Part shown: piece by piece, positions 9,767 to 18,468 of the stretch
How positions within the stretch are numbered: position 1 is the stretch's first letter
Layout of the letters: the number at the start of each line of letters is the position of its first letter
From: an uncultured Tenacibaculum sp.
GTDB lineage: Bacteria > Bacteroidota > Bacteroidia > Flavobacteriales > Flavobacteriaceae
Length of the DNA stretch: 64,000 nt
Direction: 5' to 3'
Assembly: GCF_947499065.1 (NCBI RefSeq)
Contig: NZ_CANMMT010000004.1
Span: 1-64,000 of the forward strand
Position numbers and translations under genes: made by a program
The notes under the pieces: generated by a model
The model's input: only the letters and a program-made list of their open reading frames with translations
Told to the model about the DNA's origin: nothing
Databases searched by the model: none

Positions 9767-10156
9767 ATGGAAATTTTCAAAATTATTACGTTAGCATTAT
9801 CAGGAAGCTTATTATTATTTGTGGGTTTGATGAGATTAAGTAATCCTATAAAAACATATTTAAAGAATTCAGGAATTAAATTAGAAAAAGATGCTAGTTT
9901 ATTGAATGAAATGCGAGGAGTAAGTGGAGTTATGTTATTAGGAGGTATTATTATTTTACTTGGAACAATGGTGTCTGAATTAACTTTTACTTCATTTGTA
10001 GTAGCGATATTAATTTTTTTAGGTTTTGGAATAGGAAGAGCATTAAGTATTAGATTTGATGGGAAACCAAATAAATTGATAATTCAAGGATTAATTTCAG
10101 AATTTATTTTAGCTAGTCTTAACCTTATCTGTTTGATAAGTTTGATAGCTTTATAA
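9767..10156 (+). CDS. DUF4345-like small membrane protein
   Basis: A 129-aa protein with four predicted membrane helices: LALSGSLLLFVGLMRL, GVMLLGGIIILLGTMV, TSFVVAILIFLGFGIGRALS and ILASLNLICLISLI. The sequence LSIRFDGKPNKLIIQG between helices three and four is characteristic of DUF4345 proteins. Function is unknown. The start at 9767 is fixed by the promoter at 9729. It converges on the esterase gene with a shared terminator. Confidence 0.8.
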   Translation: MEIFKIITLALSGSLLLFVGLMRLSNPIKTYLKNSGIKLEKDASLLNEMRGVSGVMLLGGIIILLGTMVSELTFTSFVVAILIFLGFGIGRALSIRFDGKPNKLIIQGLISEFILASLNLICLISLIAL

Positions 10157-10181
10157 AATATATTATGAATATGTTGAATGA

Positions 10182-10215
10182 AAAAGAGTCTGACTTATTA
10201 AAGTCAGACTCTTTT
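10182..10215. terminator. Bidirectional terminator between convergent genes
   Basis: A perfect 15-bp stem (10182-10196 with 10201-10215) and 4-nt loop, with an A run on one side and T residues on the other, so it can serve both strands. Confidence 0.9.
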
Positions 10216-10239
10216 GTATATGTTTTATCATATAGCTTC

Positions 10240-11910
10240 TTATATTTTTAAGTTAATGGAGTTAATCCAAATTTGATTTCTATCATTAGTATTCTTAAAA
10301 TTTTGTAACATAAATTTTTTATCAAATTTTAATTTATCATTGAATAGAAGTTTTCCGTTAACATAAACTTTTATTTTCTTTTTAAGATTAACCATTTCAG
10401 GAGAAATATTTACAGAGAAACTAGCGATACGTGAAGTTTTAATTTTAAATGTGTTTTTGTCGTATTCAGCTATTATTTTTCCTGATTTTCTAGGAAATTT
10501 AAAAGCTTTAATATCTACTTTTTTACTAATTAAACTATCATTTTTATTATAACCTAACCATTTATCAATTTTAAAGTTTAATTGCTTATTCCAAGTTGCT
10601 TTCTTTGATAAAGTATCTAGTTTAATATTAGATAACCAATCTATGTTTCCATAGTTGTTATCATCAAATTCCCAGTTAATTTTTTTAGGATAAGGATTTC
10701 GAATTCTATTATTTATATCAGCAAAAAGAATTTTATAGGCAGGTTCAGATTCATTAAATTTAGGAAACCAATGTGGGAAACCATTGTATCGATAGTCTTT
10801 ATAATCGGCATGTAAAGATTTCATCATTTTATTTAAACTATCATTAGCATTTGGAGGGTAATAATAGTCTTGATCAGTTGAAAAATTAACGAAAGATCTA
10901 TTTAAAATATTTTCGATAAAAGTTCCACCTGTATAAACTTGCGGGTGTGTATTAAAACCATAAAATCCTGTAAAACCAGTTGGCTGTTTCATTAGATAGG
11001 AAAATGAACCAGTGGCACCATTTGAATGACCAGAAACAAATACTTTATTATCATTTATATTTATGGATGTTTTTATTTGTTTCAATATTTCAGGAACCAT
11101 TGAAAAACCATCGTCAGAAGTCATCCAATTGTATTTTTTACTTGCTTTAGGAAAAACTAAAATCACATCGTTTTTATTGGCATACTTTGTATAGTATCTG
11201 TTCCATCCTCCTAAGTTAGTTTTAGGGATTTGATATTCAGAAAGTGAAGTATGTCTTACAGCTCCATGTAGAAAAAATAAAACAGGATATTTTTTATTAG
11301 GGTTGTAATTTTTTGGTAAGTGAATAGTGAATGATGTCTTTGTTGAATCGTTAATTTTAAAAGACAAAGAATAGTCTCTATGTTTTTTTCTTAAATAAGG
11401 ATTATAATTTTTAATACTCTTGTATAATGATTTAACATTTTGATGAGTATTTAATTCGGTGTTTTTTGTTTTGTAAAATTCATTTTCACGTTTAAGTAGC
11501 TTGTTAAATAAAGCTTTCTTACTTATTTCTGCTTGTTTTTTTAAAACCTTCCATCTATTATCATTGAAAAGGTTTTGATAATCTACTTTAGCAAATTTAC
11601 CAATAACTAGTTCCCAGCCAGGATAACCAGAATTGTCCTTTTCTAATTTGGCTAAAGGAGTTAAATATTTAAAAGCTTTATCCTTTTTATTTAAACTAGC
11701 AGCCAATATGGAAGCCCAATATTGATCATCTTGAGAAATGCTGTCGGGATATTTTTTAAAAGCATTTTCGTATAATTTAAAAGCTTTGTCAAAATCAGCA
11801 GATTTACTATCTCTCTCTTTTATAGCTTTTGCTATAATACTTTTGTAGCTTTCTTGTGCATTAACACAAAAAGTTATTGTAATAAATAAAAATGATATAA
11901 AAAATCTCAT
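10240..11910 (-). CDS. Exported alpha/beta-hydrolase (esterase/PHB-depolymerase-like)
   Basis: A signal peptide (FFISFLFITITFCVNAQ, about residues 3-19) precedes a short TPR-like region (residues 20-110: ADFDKAFKLYENAFKKYPDS) and an alpha/beta-hydrolase domain. YPVLFFLHGAVRHTS provides the oxyanion-hole strand, VFVSGHSNGATGSFSYL the nucleophile Ser (near residue 300), and GFPHWFP a likely catalytic His. The beta-rich C-terminal tail after about residue 460 may bind a ligand or the surface. I use ATG 11910 (556 aa) because the signal peptide begins there; the earlier ATG adds 15 residues. The substrate is not deducible. Confidence 0.82.
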   Translation of the reverse strand: MRFFISFLFITITFCVNAQESYKSIIAKAIKERDSKSADFDKAFKLYENAFKKYPDSISQDDQYWASILAASLNKKDKAFKYLTPLAKLEKDNSGYPGWELVIGKFAKVDYQNLFNDNRWKVLKKQAEISKKALFNKLLKRENEFYKTKNTELNTHQNVKSLYKSIKNYNPYLRKKHRDYSLSFKINDSTKTSFTIHLPKNYNPNKKYPVLFFLHGAVRHTSLSEYQIPKTNLGGWNRYYTKYANKNDVILVFPKASKKYNWMTSDDGFSMVPEILKQIKTSININDNKVFVSGHSNGATGSFSYLMKQPTGFTGFYGFNTHPQVYTGGTFIENILNRSFVNFSTDQDYYYPPNANDSLNKMMKSLHADYKDYRYNGFPHWFPKFNESEPAYKILFADINNRIRNPYPKKINWEFDDNNYGNIDWLSNIKLDTLSKKATWNKQLNFKIDKWLGYNKNDSLISKKVDIKAFKFPRKSGKIIAEYDKNTFKIKTSRIASFSVNISPEMVNLKKKIKVYVNGKLLFNDKLKFDKKFMLQNFKNTNDRNQIWINSINLKI

Positions 11911-11982
11911 GGTAATAATTTTATGAGGCAAAATTATACACAAAGAATAAGGCAAACTTGTAAAAATGGAATGTTGCTTAAA

Positions 11983-12789
11983 TTATAAGTGCCAAAAAGT
12001 ATCTTCATTCCCTAGTAATGTTCCTTTAGAGAAAAAAGATTTCGGAGAATTTCCAGTTAAAGCTTTGTATATTTTAATGAAATGAGATTGGTCATTATAA
12101 TTAAATTGATGTGCTACTTTGGTGAAGTTATCTTCAGGAGTTTCAAAAAGCTTTTGATGTATAGTTTTCCTAAAAAGTACAATTTTATGGTATGATTTGA
12201 TTGAAAGGCCAAAGTGAGATTTGAAAACTTTATTCAGGTGTTGCCTACTAATATTAACAGTTTTAGAAAGTTCTTCCACTTTGAAATCATCATAATTATT
12301 AAAAATGTATTCTAAAGTTTTTTCAAGCAAAGGGTGTTCAAACTTCTCAAATTTTTCTTCTAAAAAATTATCTAATAGTTGAGTTATTTGTATGGTGTCT
12401 GTTGTTGAAAATATTTCTTCTAATTCATTTTGATTAAAAAAATCAAAATCAGAAATAAATTTATCAAAGGATAAGTCTTTATAAAATTGATGAATACCTA
12501 ATGGGTGAAAAACAATAACAACACGATATACTTTACCTTTTTGTTTTACAGATAAAATTTTTTCTCTTATTGGAGTGAAAATCTGAAGTGAGTTTTTGTT
12601 TGCCTTAAATAGTATTTCATTAACCTCTAATTGTATATTGGGCTTATATAGAGAAATGGTGTTATTATAATGTGGAAAGCATTGAAAATTACATGTGCTA
12701 TTGTTAGGTTTTATATCTAAATAATAATAATCAACATATTTTTTAATAGTTGAGTTTTGAGGTTTAAATGTTTCGAAAATAGTACTCAT
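11983..12789 (-). CDS. AraC-family transcriptional regulator
   Basis: 268 aa. The N-terminal part (FETFKPQNSTIKKYVDYYYL onward) resembles the sensor region of DUF6597-type AraC regulators. The C-terminal AraC domain (about 170-258) has both helix-turn-helix units: VEELSKTVNISRQHLNKVFK and VAHQFNYNDQSHFIKIYKAL, followed by TGNSPKSFF. It lies 72 nt upstream of the esterase and on the same strand, so the esterase is a candidate target. Ligand unknown. Confidence 0.88.
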   Translation of the reverse strand: MSTIFETFKPQNSTIKKYVDYYYLDIKPNNSTCNFQCFPHYNNTISLYKPNIQLEVNEILFKANKNSLQIFTPIREKILSVKQKGKVYRVVIVFHPLGIHQFYKDLSFDKFISDFDFFNQNELEEIFSTTDTIQITQLLDNFLEEKFEKFEHPLLEKTLEYIFNNYDDFKVEELSKTVNISRQHLNKVFKSHFGLSIKSYHKIVLFRKTIHQKLFETPEDNFTKVAHQFNYNDQSHFIKIYKALTGNSPKSFFSKGTLLGNEDTFWHL

Positions 12790-12827
12790 TTAAATTAGTT
12801 GAGAGTTTGCAAAAAAGTATAGTTAAT

Positions 12828-13400
12828 TTAGAGTTCTTTTACTATTCTACAAGGATTTCCAAGAGCTAAAACATTATCAGGAATATTTTTAGTAACTACG
12901 CTACCAGCACCAATAGTAACATTATTCCCAATGGTAACACCAGGTAAAATTACAGAATTACCTCCAATCCAAACATTATCACCTATAGTAACTGACTTAG
13001 AAAAAGTTATATAACGAGAATTATGTTCATTTTCCAATATTCTATCAGATGCTTTTATAGGATGACTAGCTGTGTATATTTGGACATATGGAGCAATTAA
13101 CCCATTTTTTCCAATGGTAATTTTATTGTTATCTAAAAATATACAATTGGTATTAATAAATGTATTTTTTCCTATTGAAATATTTTCTCCATAATCACAA
13201 AAAAAAGGTGTCTCAATCCAAACATCCGTTCCTTTAAATTCAAAAAGTTCTGATAAGATTTGTGTTCGTTCCTGAGTTAATTCAGAATCTAAATTATTAT
13301 ACTTTTTTAATAATTTTCTAGCTTTATGATATGTTTTAATTAACTCAGGATTTCTTGAGTTGTAGTGTTCACCATTAAGCATTTTCTCTTTTTCAGTCAT
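12828..13400 (-). CDS. maa: Maltose O-acetyltransferase-like hexapeptide acetyltransferase
   Basis: A 190-aa cytoplasmic enzyme of the Maa/NodL/LacA group that acetylates a sugar hydroxyl with acetyl-CoA. The N-terminal Mac domain (MTEKEKMLNGEHYNSRNPEL) is followed by a left-handed beta-helix with hexapeptide repeats (IGKNTFINTNCIFLDN, IGDNVWIGGNSVILPGV, IGAGSVVTKNIP). The catalytic His is in YTASHPIKA near residue 113. The true sugar acceptor is uncertain. Confidence 0.88.
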   Translation of the reverse strand: MTEKEKMLNGEHYNSRNPELIKTYHKARKLLKKYNNLDSELTQERTQILSELFEFKGTDVWIETPFFCDYGENISIGKNTFINTNCIFLDNNKITIGKNGLIAPYVQIYTASHPIKASDRILENEHNSRYITFSKSVTIGDNVWIGGNSVILPGVTIGNNVTIGAGSVVTKNIPDNVLALGNPCRIVKEL

Positions 13401-13451
13401 TATTTATCTACTTAGAAATATGATAGGGATATATAAGCTGTAAAATATAAA

Positions 13452-13895
13452 TTATTTAATAATTTGATTTAAATGATGTTCTAAATGATCAACATAATCA
13501 GTCATTAAAAAGCGTAAGTCAGAAATATTATCAATACTCAGTTCAATTTTATAATTAAGAGATTCTTCCGTTTGAAGTTTCATTATGTTAAGAATTCTAT
13601 TATTGATAGCAATCCAAAAACTAAGAAGTTCTTTAGTTTGAGCATTTTGATAATCGTTAGCAATTACTAATTCATTCTGATTGTACTTTCGAATTCTATA
13701 GGGCTTGTTTTCAAATTGAATTTCTGTAAATCGCTGAAGATTATTAACTCCAGAATCTATTAAATGTCCTAAGATTTCTTTCTTAGACCATTTTTCAGGA
13801 GCTAGTTTCTTACTAATTTCTTCTTCTGAAGTCTTAGAAAAATAATCTAATCCTTTTTGTAATAAGTCTTCTAGTTTGTTTGTTGTTTTAACCAT
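13452..13895 (-). CDS. DinB-like protein
   Basis: 147 aa from the ATG at 13895. It has the four-helix DinB/DUF664 pattern, with EKWSKKEILGHLIDSGVNNLQRF (possible metal His near residue 46) and a C-terminal DYVDHLEHHLNQI supplying the other His residues. Members are metal-binding, often thiol-transferase-like, mostly of unknown function. The start overlaps the stop of the decayed gene upstream (TAA inside ATGGTTAA); an earlier ATG at 13922 would add nine residues inside that remnant. Confidence 0.8.
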   Translation of the reverse strand: MVKTTNKLEDLLQKGLDYFSKTSEEEISKKLAPEKWSKKEILGHLIDSGVNNLQRFTEIQFENKPYRIRKYNQNELVIANDYQNAQTKELLSFWIAINNRILNIMKLQTEESLNYKIELSIDNISDLRFLMTDYVDHLEHHLNQIIK

Positions 13896-14090
13896 GTTTT
13901 TTTTTATTCCAGCGGACTCCACTCCAAATAGTTCCTAAAGAAACCATAAGTACACCAATATTTTCAGTATCAAAATTACCATCAGTAAAGAGTTTGTGTA
14001 TGTATTGTAATAATTACGATTAAAACTGTTACTATAACGGCAAAATAATACCCTTTTTTAGTTTAAAAAAATGTTTTTTCTCTAACAACT
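13888..14090 (-). pseudogene. Decayed small membrane-protein gene upstream of dinB-like gene
   Basis: On the minus strand one frame reads TKKGYYFAVIVTVLIVIITI, a clear membrane helix with a charged start. A frame one base over then continues LFTDGNFDTENIGVLMVSLG followed by TIWSGVRWNKKKHG and a stop at 13888-13890. The two pieces make sense as one small protein with a frameshift near 13985-13995, and an in-frame TAA near the run of seven T at 14065-14075 breaks it further upstream. Its stop overlaps the start of the DinB-like gene, as in an old operon. I see no intact start codon. A sequencing error in the T run could explain only part of this. Confidence 0.45.
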
Positions 14091-14187
14091 TGTCCTTTTT
14101 TATATTTCAATAATTTAGAATTTATGTATTACATAAGTTTACAAATTTATTAGAATTACAAAAATCATCATTTTGAAATTAGCCTAA

Positions 14188-14694
14188 TTAGTCAAAAGCA
14201 TCTCCAATTTTCTTAAAATTATTATTTATCCAATACCAGCTTTCACCTTTTCCTTGGTTCTGGTAAAAATTATAAAGTAACTCCGTAAAATTATTCGCTA
14301 TTATTTCAGACATTCCTTCTTCACCATGAGTATCCATGAAGCTATCATAACATTTACCAAATTTTTTATCGGTTAAGTCTATACTTATGTATTGAGCTAG
14401 TTCTTCATTTTTAGCAATAAGAAACCATTCATTAGTTATATCATCTTCAAGTTCTTCCCAAATAACATCATCTTTTGGATAAAGATATTTGTTAGTTGAA
14501 ATGAAATCTTCTTTTCCAATAATTTTAATTCCAAAAGTTTCGTTTTCAAATAAACTAATACCATTTGTTAGTGTAAAAAATACTTTTAAATCTTCAGGGA
14601 TTTTCCTATTGATAGTCAAATCATTATTAGGTTTATAAACTGTACAATTAGAATCCTTTGAAATGAGTTCTATTAGTTTTTTAATGTCTTTCAT
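14188..14694 (-). CDS. SMI1/KNR4 (SUKH) family protein
   Basis: 168 aa, no signal peptide. The SUKH pattern is visible: IPEDLKVFFTLTNGISLFEN near residues 32-51, GIKIIGKEDF, EWFLIAKNEELAQYISIDL, and a C-terminal aromatic segment. SUKH proteins often serve as immunity proteins to polymorphic toxins, but many are standalone, and no toxin is recognised next to it. It is the last gene of a minus-strand run starting with the AlkB-like gene, 22 nt after the preceding stop. Confidence 0.75.
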   Translation of the reverse strand: MKDIKKLIELISKDSNCTVYKPNNDLTINRKIPEDLKVFFTLTNGISLFENETFGIKIIGKEDFISTNKYLYPKDDVIWEELEDDITNEWFLIAKNEELAQYISIDLTDKKFGKCYDSFMDTHGEEGMSEIIANNFTELLYNFYQNQGKGESWYWINNNFKKIGDAFD

Positions 14695-14716
14695 TAAGTA
14701 ATATGTAAGAAATTTA

Positions 14717-15193
14717 TTAAAGTGAAATCTGTTTTTTTCTTTTAAAAAGGACTATGTTAATTATTCCACCAACGATAAAACCAATAAATAAATATAATTC
14801 AAGATTAAATACATTGAGATTGATAGTAGTCTTTAGATTATCAATTTTATTTAAAGTATTATATAATTCAAATTTAGCATTCAATTGAAAAATTCTGAAG
14901 AGCCACAAGGAATATCCAGAAAGAATGAAAATGCTAATAGCTTTAATTCCATTATATAAAAAATTAATATTCGTTGTTTTTTGTAATGCTAAATAAAGTA
15001 AAGGTAATGCTCCTATAGATAAAGAAAATAATATAGCAGATTTAATTTGGTTATCATGATCTGTTATTATTACTTGTAAATAATCTAAACTTAGTTTAGA
15101 TAGACTAATTTCTATAAAATATGGATATATTAAAGAAGAACTTATAAGTAATAGAAAAATTATTATAATGTATAGGTAAAATTCTTTTTTCAT
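14717..15193 (-). CDS. Small four-helix membrane protein, unknown function
   Basis: 158 aa. Membrane segments are likely at about 6-24 (YLYIIIIFLLLISSSLIYPY), 53-71 (AILFSLSIGALPLLYLAL), 82-101 (GIKAISIFILSGYSLWLFRI) and 130-149 (LELYLFIGFIVGGIINIVLF), ending in a basic KRKK tail. No family was recognised. It lies between the 156-aa anchored protein and the SUKH gene. Confidence 0.68.
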   Translation of the reverse strand: MKKEFYLYIIIIFLLLISSSLIYPYFIEISLSKLSLDYLQVIITDHDNQIKSAILFSLSIGALPLLYLALQKTTNINFLYNGIKAISIFILSGYSLWLFRIFQLNAKFELYNTLNKIDNLKTTINLNVFNLELYLFIGFIVGGIINIVLFKRKKQISL

Positions 15194-15239
15194 GCTTTTT
15201 TAGTTTCTAATGTATTTTTCTTTTTGTGTAGTATTTTAA

Positions 15240-15710
15240 TTACCAACTTAAACAAAATTTATTGTCTCCATTCTTTTTCTCAATATTCATAGAACCTCTC
15301 TCAGCTCCATAAGTCCATAAAGCATAAAATTTTAGATTCAACCCCTTAGAACTTTCGTTGATTTTTAAATCATTAATAGATGAAATTCTACAGTTTTCAT
15401 AACCTTTTGTACTTCTAACGTCTGTATCTAAAACCCACTTAATCGTATTATTTTTTTTATACATTAGAATTGGAGATAAAGTATCATTTCTATTGTCTAA
15501 AATTAATACTCCATTTTCTAATTTAAATATCTCGGTTTTCTCTGATAATTCAATTTTATTAATTTTTACAGCTTCAAAAGGTCCATCATCCATTCCACAC
15601 CCTACATTAAATTGATACCAAACATTGATGGCAATAAATAAATAGCCAATTAAGAAAATTCCAGATATAATAGCAATTATAATACTTATGTTTAGTATTA
15701 TTTTTTTCAT
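15240..15710 (-). CDS. Membrane-anchored protein of unknown function (156 aa)
   Basis: One N-terminal membrane helix (about residues 5-29) followed by an extracytoplasmic domain that starts VWYQFNVGCGMDDGPFEAVK. Three Cys (near 38, 108 and 153) could form a disulfide. It ends in KFCLSW. No known motif was recognised. It sits 45 nt after the 468-aa gene and 46 nt before the four-helix membrane gene. Confidence 0.65.
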   Translation of the reverse strand: MKKIILNISIIIAIISGIFLIGYLFIAINVWYQFNVGCGMDDGPFEAVKINKIELSEKTEIFKLENGVLILDNRNDTLSPILMYKKNNTIKWVLDTDVRSTKGYENCRISSINDLKINESSKGLNLKFYALWTYGAERGSMNIEKKNGDNKFCLSW

Positions 15711-15755
15711 AGAGTTTTGTTGCTTGGATTAATAGCTTTATTCATGGTTTTAACT

Positions 15756-17162
15756 TTAGTCTTCATCAGCAAAAACTAAAAGTTTTTTCTCTTTAATGTA
15801 TTTGTATTGTTCAGGTGTTAAATAAATTAATGTAAAACCTTCTCCATTTAGTTTATAAAATTGCCCATTTAATTTATTTTCAACAATGATTTTATCCATA
15901 AAATCAAAAAAACGTTCATCAATCCAATCTCTATTAATTTTAAATTCTGTTTTATAACTTTTTCCGTTAAAGTTAAAAGACAAAGAAACTTTTTCTTTTT
16001 GCAAGCGAAAGTTATCTTTAATATTAGTTGGATTAAATTCTTGGTGTGAGATTTTTGAATATTCAGAAACAATTTCTTCGTAAGGATTTTCTAAATTATA
16101 TAATTCATAATCAAATGATACTATAATGTCAGGAAATGAGAATAAGACTTCATTAAGATTTCTAATCATTTTTTCTTTAACATCTTTAATACTCTTATTT
16201 ATTTGATTATTATTTAAATGATTGAATAAGCCTAATTCTTGATACTCTTGAATAGCCGTGTTAATCTTTTTAGTAGTTAGAGAGTTATTGAAATTCTCAT
16301 AACTTAATTCCCAATAACTGTTTAGATATCGAAACATTTCAAGTTGTTCCTTTTTTAAAGCAACAATCCCAAAATATTGATGTGTGTTTCGTTGTTTATA
16401 GTTATAATTTGAATTGATTAAATGTAATTGATAAGGTGATTGAGTATCTTTTAATACCTTATTGAAAATTTTATAATATTCTTGATTATCTATTTTTCCA
16501 AAATAATTATTTCCTTCAATACCATGTGGTGAAATAAAACTCTTCATTTTGTATGTTTTTTCATTAGATTTTATGGAAACAATTAAATAGTGAGGAGTAT
16601 AACCGTTATAAGAATCTGAAGAATCTATTTTAATTTCATATTTGAAGTCAGTAAAGTTTAATTCAGGTAATATTTCTGATGTTAATTTATGAATTTGCTC
16701 TAAATAATTTTTAGGTGAATTAGAATATTTAGATAAATCGAAAAACCTTGCTTTTTCACAATAATCAATAAATTGAAAAGGAGATTCCAATTTGTTGTTT
16801 TTAATATCAGATTTTAAGAGCTCGTTTTCTTTTTTACTAATAATCTTATTTTCAAAAAGTTTTTTTCTATAATTATCAAGTTTTTCAACACTCATCCATT
16901 CTTCAAAATATACTTGATTAATTAAATCTAGCAAAAAATGAAATAAATGAATGTATTCGTTATTTACTATTCTATCCGATTGGTATTCGAATTGTTTTTG
17001 GTTAATAAGCTCGAGTTTTTTTAGCTTTTTAAGATATTCAAGTAATATAGTGTTTATTCGATTTTGTTCATTTTTTTTTAATTTTTCCTTTTCAAAATCT
17101 AGAAAGGTGTCTAAGCCAGAATATTCATAACCTGTTTCTTTCTTATATTCTATTTGAAACAA
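15756..17162 (-). CDS. Unknown 468-aa protein with a repeated C-terminal unit
   Basis: No signal peptide, membrane helix or known motif. The first 110 residues are charged and helical (KEKLKKNEQNRINTILLEYL). Two similar units follow: one at about 180-285 (KYEIKIDSSDSYNGYTP to VALKKEQLEMFRYLNS) and one at about 370-465 (EKVSLSFNFNGKSYKTEF to IYLTPEQYKYIKEKKLL). Each pairs beta strands around NGK-YK or EKTYK with a late EQ-helix, so the protein seems to contain a duplicated domain. A different helical segment separates them. It is the central and largest gene of the AlkB-to-SUKH run. Confidence 0.7.
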   Translation of the reverse strand: MFQIEYKKETGYEYSGLDTFLDFEKEKLKKNEQNRINTILLEYLKKLKKLELINQKQFEYQSDRIVNNEYIHLFHFLLDLINQVYFEEWMSVEKLDNYRKKLFENKIISKKENELLKSDIKNNKLESPFQFIDYCEKARFFDLSKYSNSPKNYLEQIHKLTSEILPELNFTDFKYEIKIDSSDSYNGYTPHYLIVSIKSNEKTYKMKSFISPHGIEGNNYFGKIDNQEYYKIFNKVLKDTQSPYQLHLINSNYNYKQRNTHQYFGIVALKKEQLEMFRYLNSYWELSYENFNNSLTTKKINTAIQEYQELGLFNHLNNNQINKSIKDVKEKMIRNLNEVLFSFPDIIVSFDYELYNLENPYEEIVSEYSKISHQEFNPTNIKDNFRLQKEKVSLSFNFNGKSYKTEFKINRDWIDERFFDFMDKIIVENKLNGQFYKLNGEGFTLIYLTPEQYKYIKEKKLLVFADED

Positions 17163-17185
17163 TGAATAAATGATTGTTCTTTTGG

Positions 17186-17350
17186 TTAGTTGCCATATCT
17201 AGATAGAAATTTAATCATTTCTTCTTTTTGTTCAGTATCAATAAGCTTTACAGCAATTAATTCTTCAATTTTAGGCTTCATATTTTGTCCATTTGCAACG
17301 TTTATAATTAGAAAGGATATGAGTATTAGATTATTAATAAGTTTCATCAT
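17186..17350 (-). CDS. 54-aa exported peptide
   Basis: A short gene with tandem ATG codons at 17350 and 17347 and stop TAA at 17186-17188. The protein has a good signal peptide (MMKLINNLILISFLIINVAN followed by GQ) and a mature part of about 33 residues, beginning NMKPKIEELIAVKLIDTEQK and ending FLSRYGN. The ATG follows the AlkB-like stop codon with no gap (TAAATGATG), which implies translational coupling, and the next gene begins 23 nt later. No Cys is present. It could be a truncated remnant of a longer exported protein, but the signal peptide and coupling favour a real gene. Confidence 0.6.
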   Translation of the reverse strand: MMKLINNLILISFLIINVANGQNMKPKIEELIAVKLIDTEQKEEMIKFLSRYGN

Positions 17351-17869
17351 TTAGTCTCCTTTTATCTTTCTAAATGTTAAACTCATTCTTCCATTTTCAG
17401 TATCTGATTTTGGAATTGAGTGTTGCCATTCATTTTGTAATTCATTTGTCATGTAAATGAACGAACCAGAAGGAAGTTTATAGTCTTTTATTAAGTCACG
17501 ATTCTTAATATTCCTAAATCTCAATGTTCTGGTTTCTCCTATTGAAATTATTCCTACACCAGTATTCTCAAATAAAATATCTGTTTGGTCAGAGTGAAAT
17601 CCCATTTTAGATTTACCATCTAAATAATAATTAATCAAACAGTTATTTGGTTTAAAATTGAGAGTATTGTTAATCTTTTCAATTATGTGATTTAATTCAG
17701 GAATAAACTCTTGAAAAGGATAGCTAATTTGAGAATAATTATATGTTTTTCCATAGCTAGCTGTTTTTCGAGCAGACATTCTTTTGTCCCATTCAACATT
17801 CTTTTTTAAATACTCGAAAAGTTCAGCTGGATTCTCAATATAATTTTCTATAAATGTTATTCCGTTCAT
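17351..17869 (-). CDS. alkB: AlkB-like 2-oxoglutarate/Fe(II) dioxygenase
   Basis: 172 aa. The iron ligands are seen as FHSDQTDIL (HxD, near residues 92-94) and EWQHSIPK (His near 149); the 2-oxoglutarate Arg pair lies in GRMSLTFRKI near 160-166. GVGIISIGETRTLRFRN is the family core strand. AlkB enzymes remove alkyl groups from DNA or RNA bases by oxidation; this compact form resembles bacterial AlkB-like proteins rather than E. coli AlkB. It leads a minus-strand run of six closely spaced genes. Confidence 0.87.
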   Translation of the reverse strand: MNGITFIENYIENPAELFEYLKKNVEWDKRMSARKTASYGKTYNYSQISYPFQEFIPELNHIIEKINNTLNFKPNNCLINYYLDGKSKMGFHSDQTDILFENTGVGIISIGETRTLRFRNIKNRDLIKDYKLPSGSFIYMTNELQNEWQHSIPKSDTENGRMSLTFRKIKGD

Positions 17870-17970
17870 TTTTCCATTATTTTTTAATAAAGTTTCTAAT
17901 TATAGAATAAAATCATTACTCAAATTATATATAACGTTTTGGTTATGAAAAGTATCAAATCTCTTATTAA

Positions 17971-18468
17971 TTATAGTTTTTGTTGTAGAACGTTAGTCAC
18001 AATTTTTTCTTTCATTTTTTGGTTAAATTTTTCAAAAATTCTAGAGATTACTTTATTATCTTTAATAATATTTCCATAACAAAATACTAGAACTTCAATC
18101 TTTTTTCCTTTAATAATTTCTGAAGAGAAATAAGTACCTCCATGTGCCCAAACTCCTTTTAAAAGAAGTTGAATTCCATCATTGTATAATTCATTAGCCA
18201 ATTGATCAATGTGTTTCTCCATTGTTAGAAACTCATTGTCATTAAGTTTTAATTCGGTATATGCTACCCCGAAAGCTAATAAACTATTTATCTTATTAAT
18301 CTTTATTTTATATTTTGTTTCTAAATCAGAAACATAATTCTTAGTATTTAAACTTGAAGGAGTATAATTGTATAAATGATTAATTTTATTTGTATTGTTC
18401 TCTTGGGTTTGAGCAATGATATTAGAATAAAAAAATAAATTCAATAGTATAATCGTTATCTTTTTCAT
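17971..18468 (-). CDS. Exported protein of unknown function (165 aa)
   Basis: Signal peptide MKKITIILLNLFFYSNIIA followed by QTQENN. The mature part has a helical region (FLTMEKHIDQLANELYNDGIQ, near 80-100) and a beta segment GVWAHGGTYFSSEIIKGKKI. No family recognised. It stands alone, 102 nt upstream of the AlkB-like start. Confidence 0.65.
   Translation of the reverse strand: MKKITIILLNLFFYSNIIAQTQENNTNKINHLYNYTPSSLNTKNYVSDLETKYKIKINKINSLLAFGVAYTELKLNDNEFLTMEKHIDQLANELYNDGIQLLLKGVWAHGGTYFSSEIIKGKKIEVLVFCYGNIIKDNKVISRIFEKFNQKMKEKIVTNVLQQKL

Noticed and set aside
14188..14694. SUKH-like gene as immunity to a neighbouring polymorphic toxin
   Set aside because: No neighbouring protein has toxin, RHS, LXG or secretion-system features.
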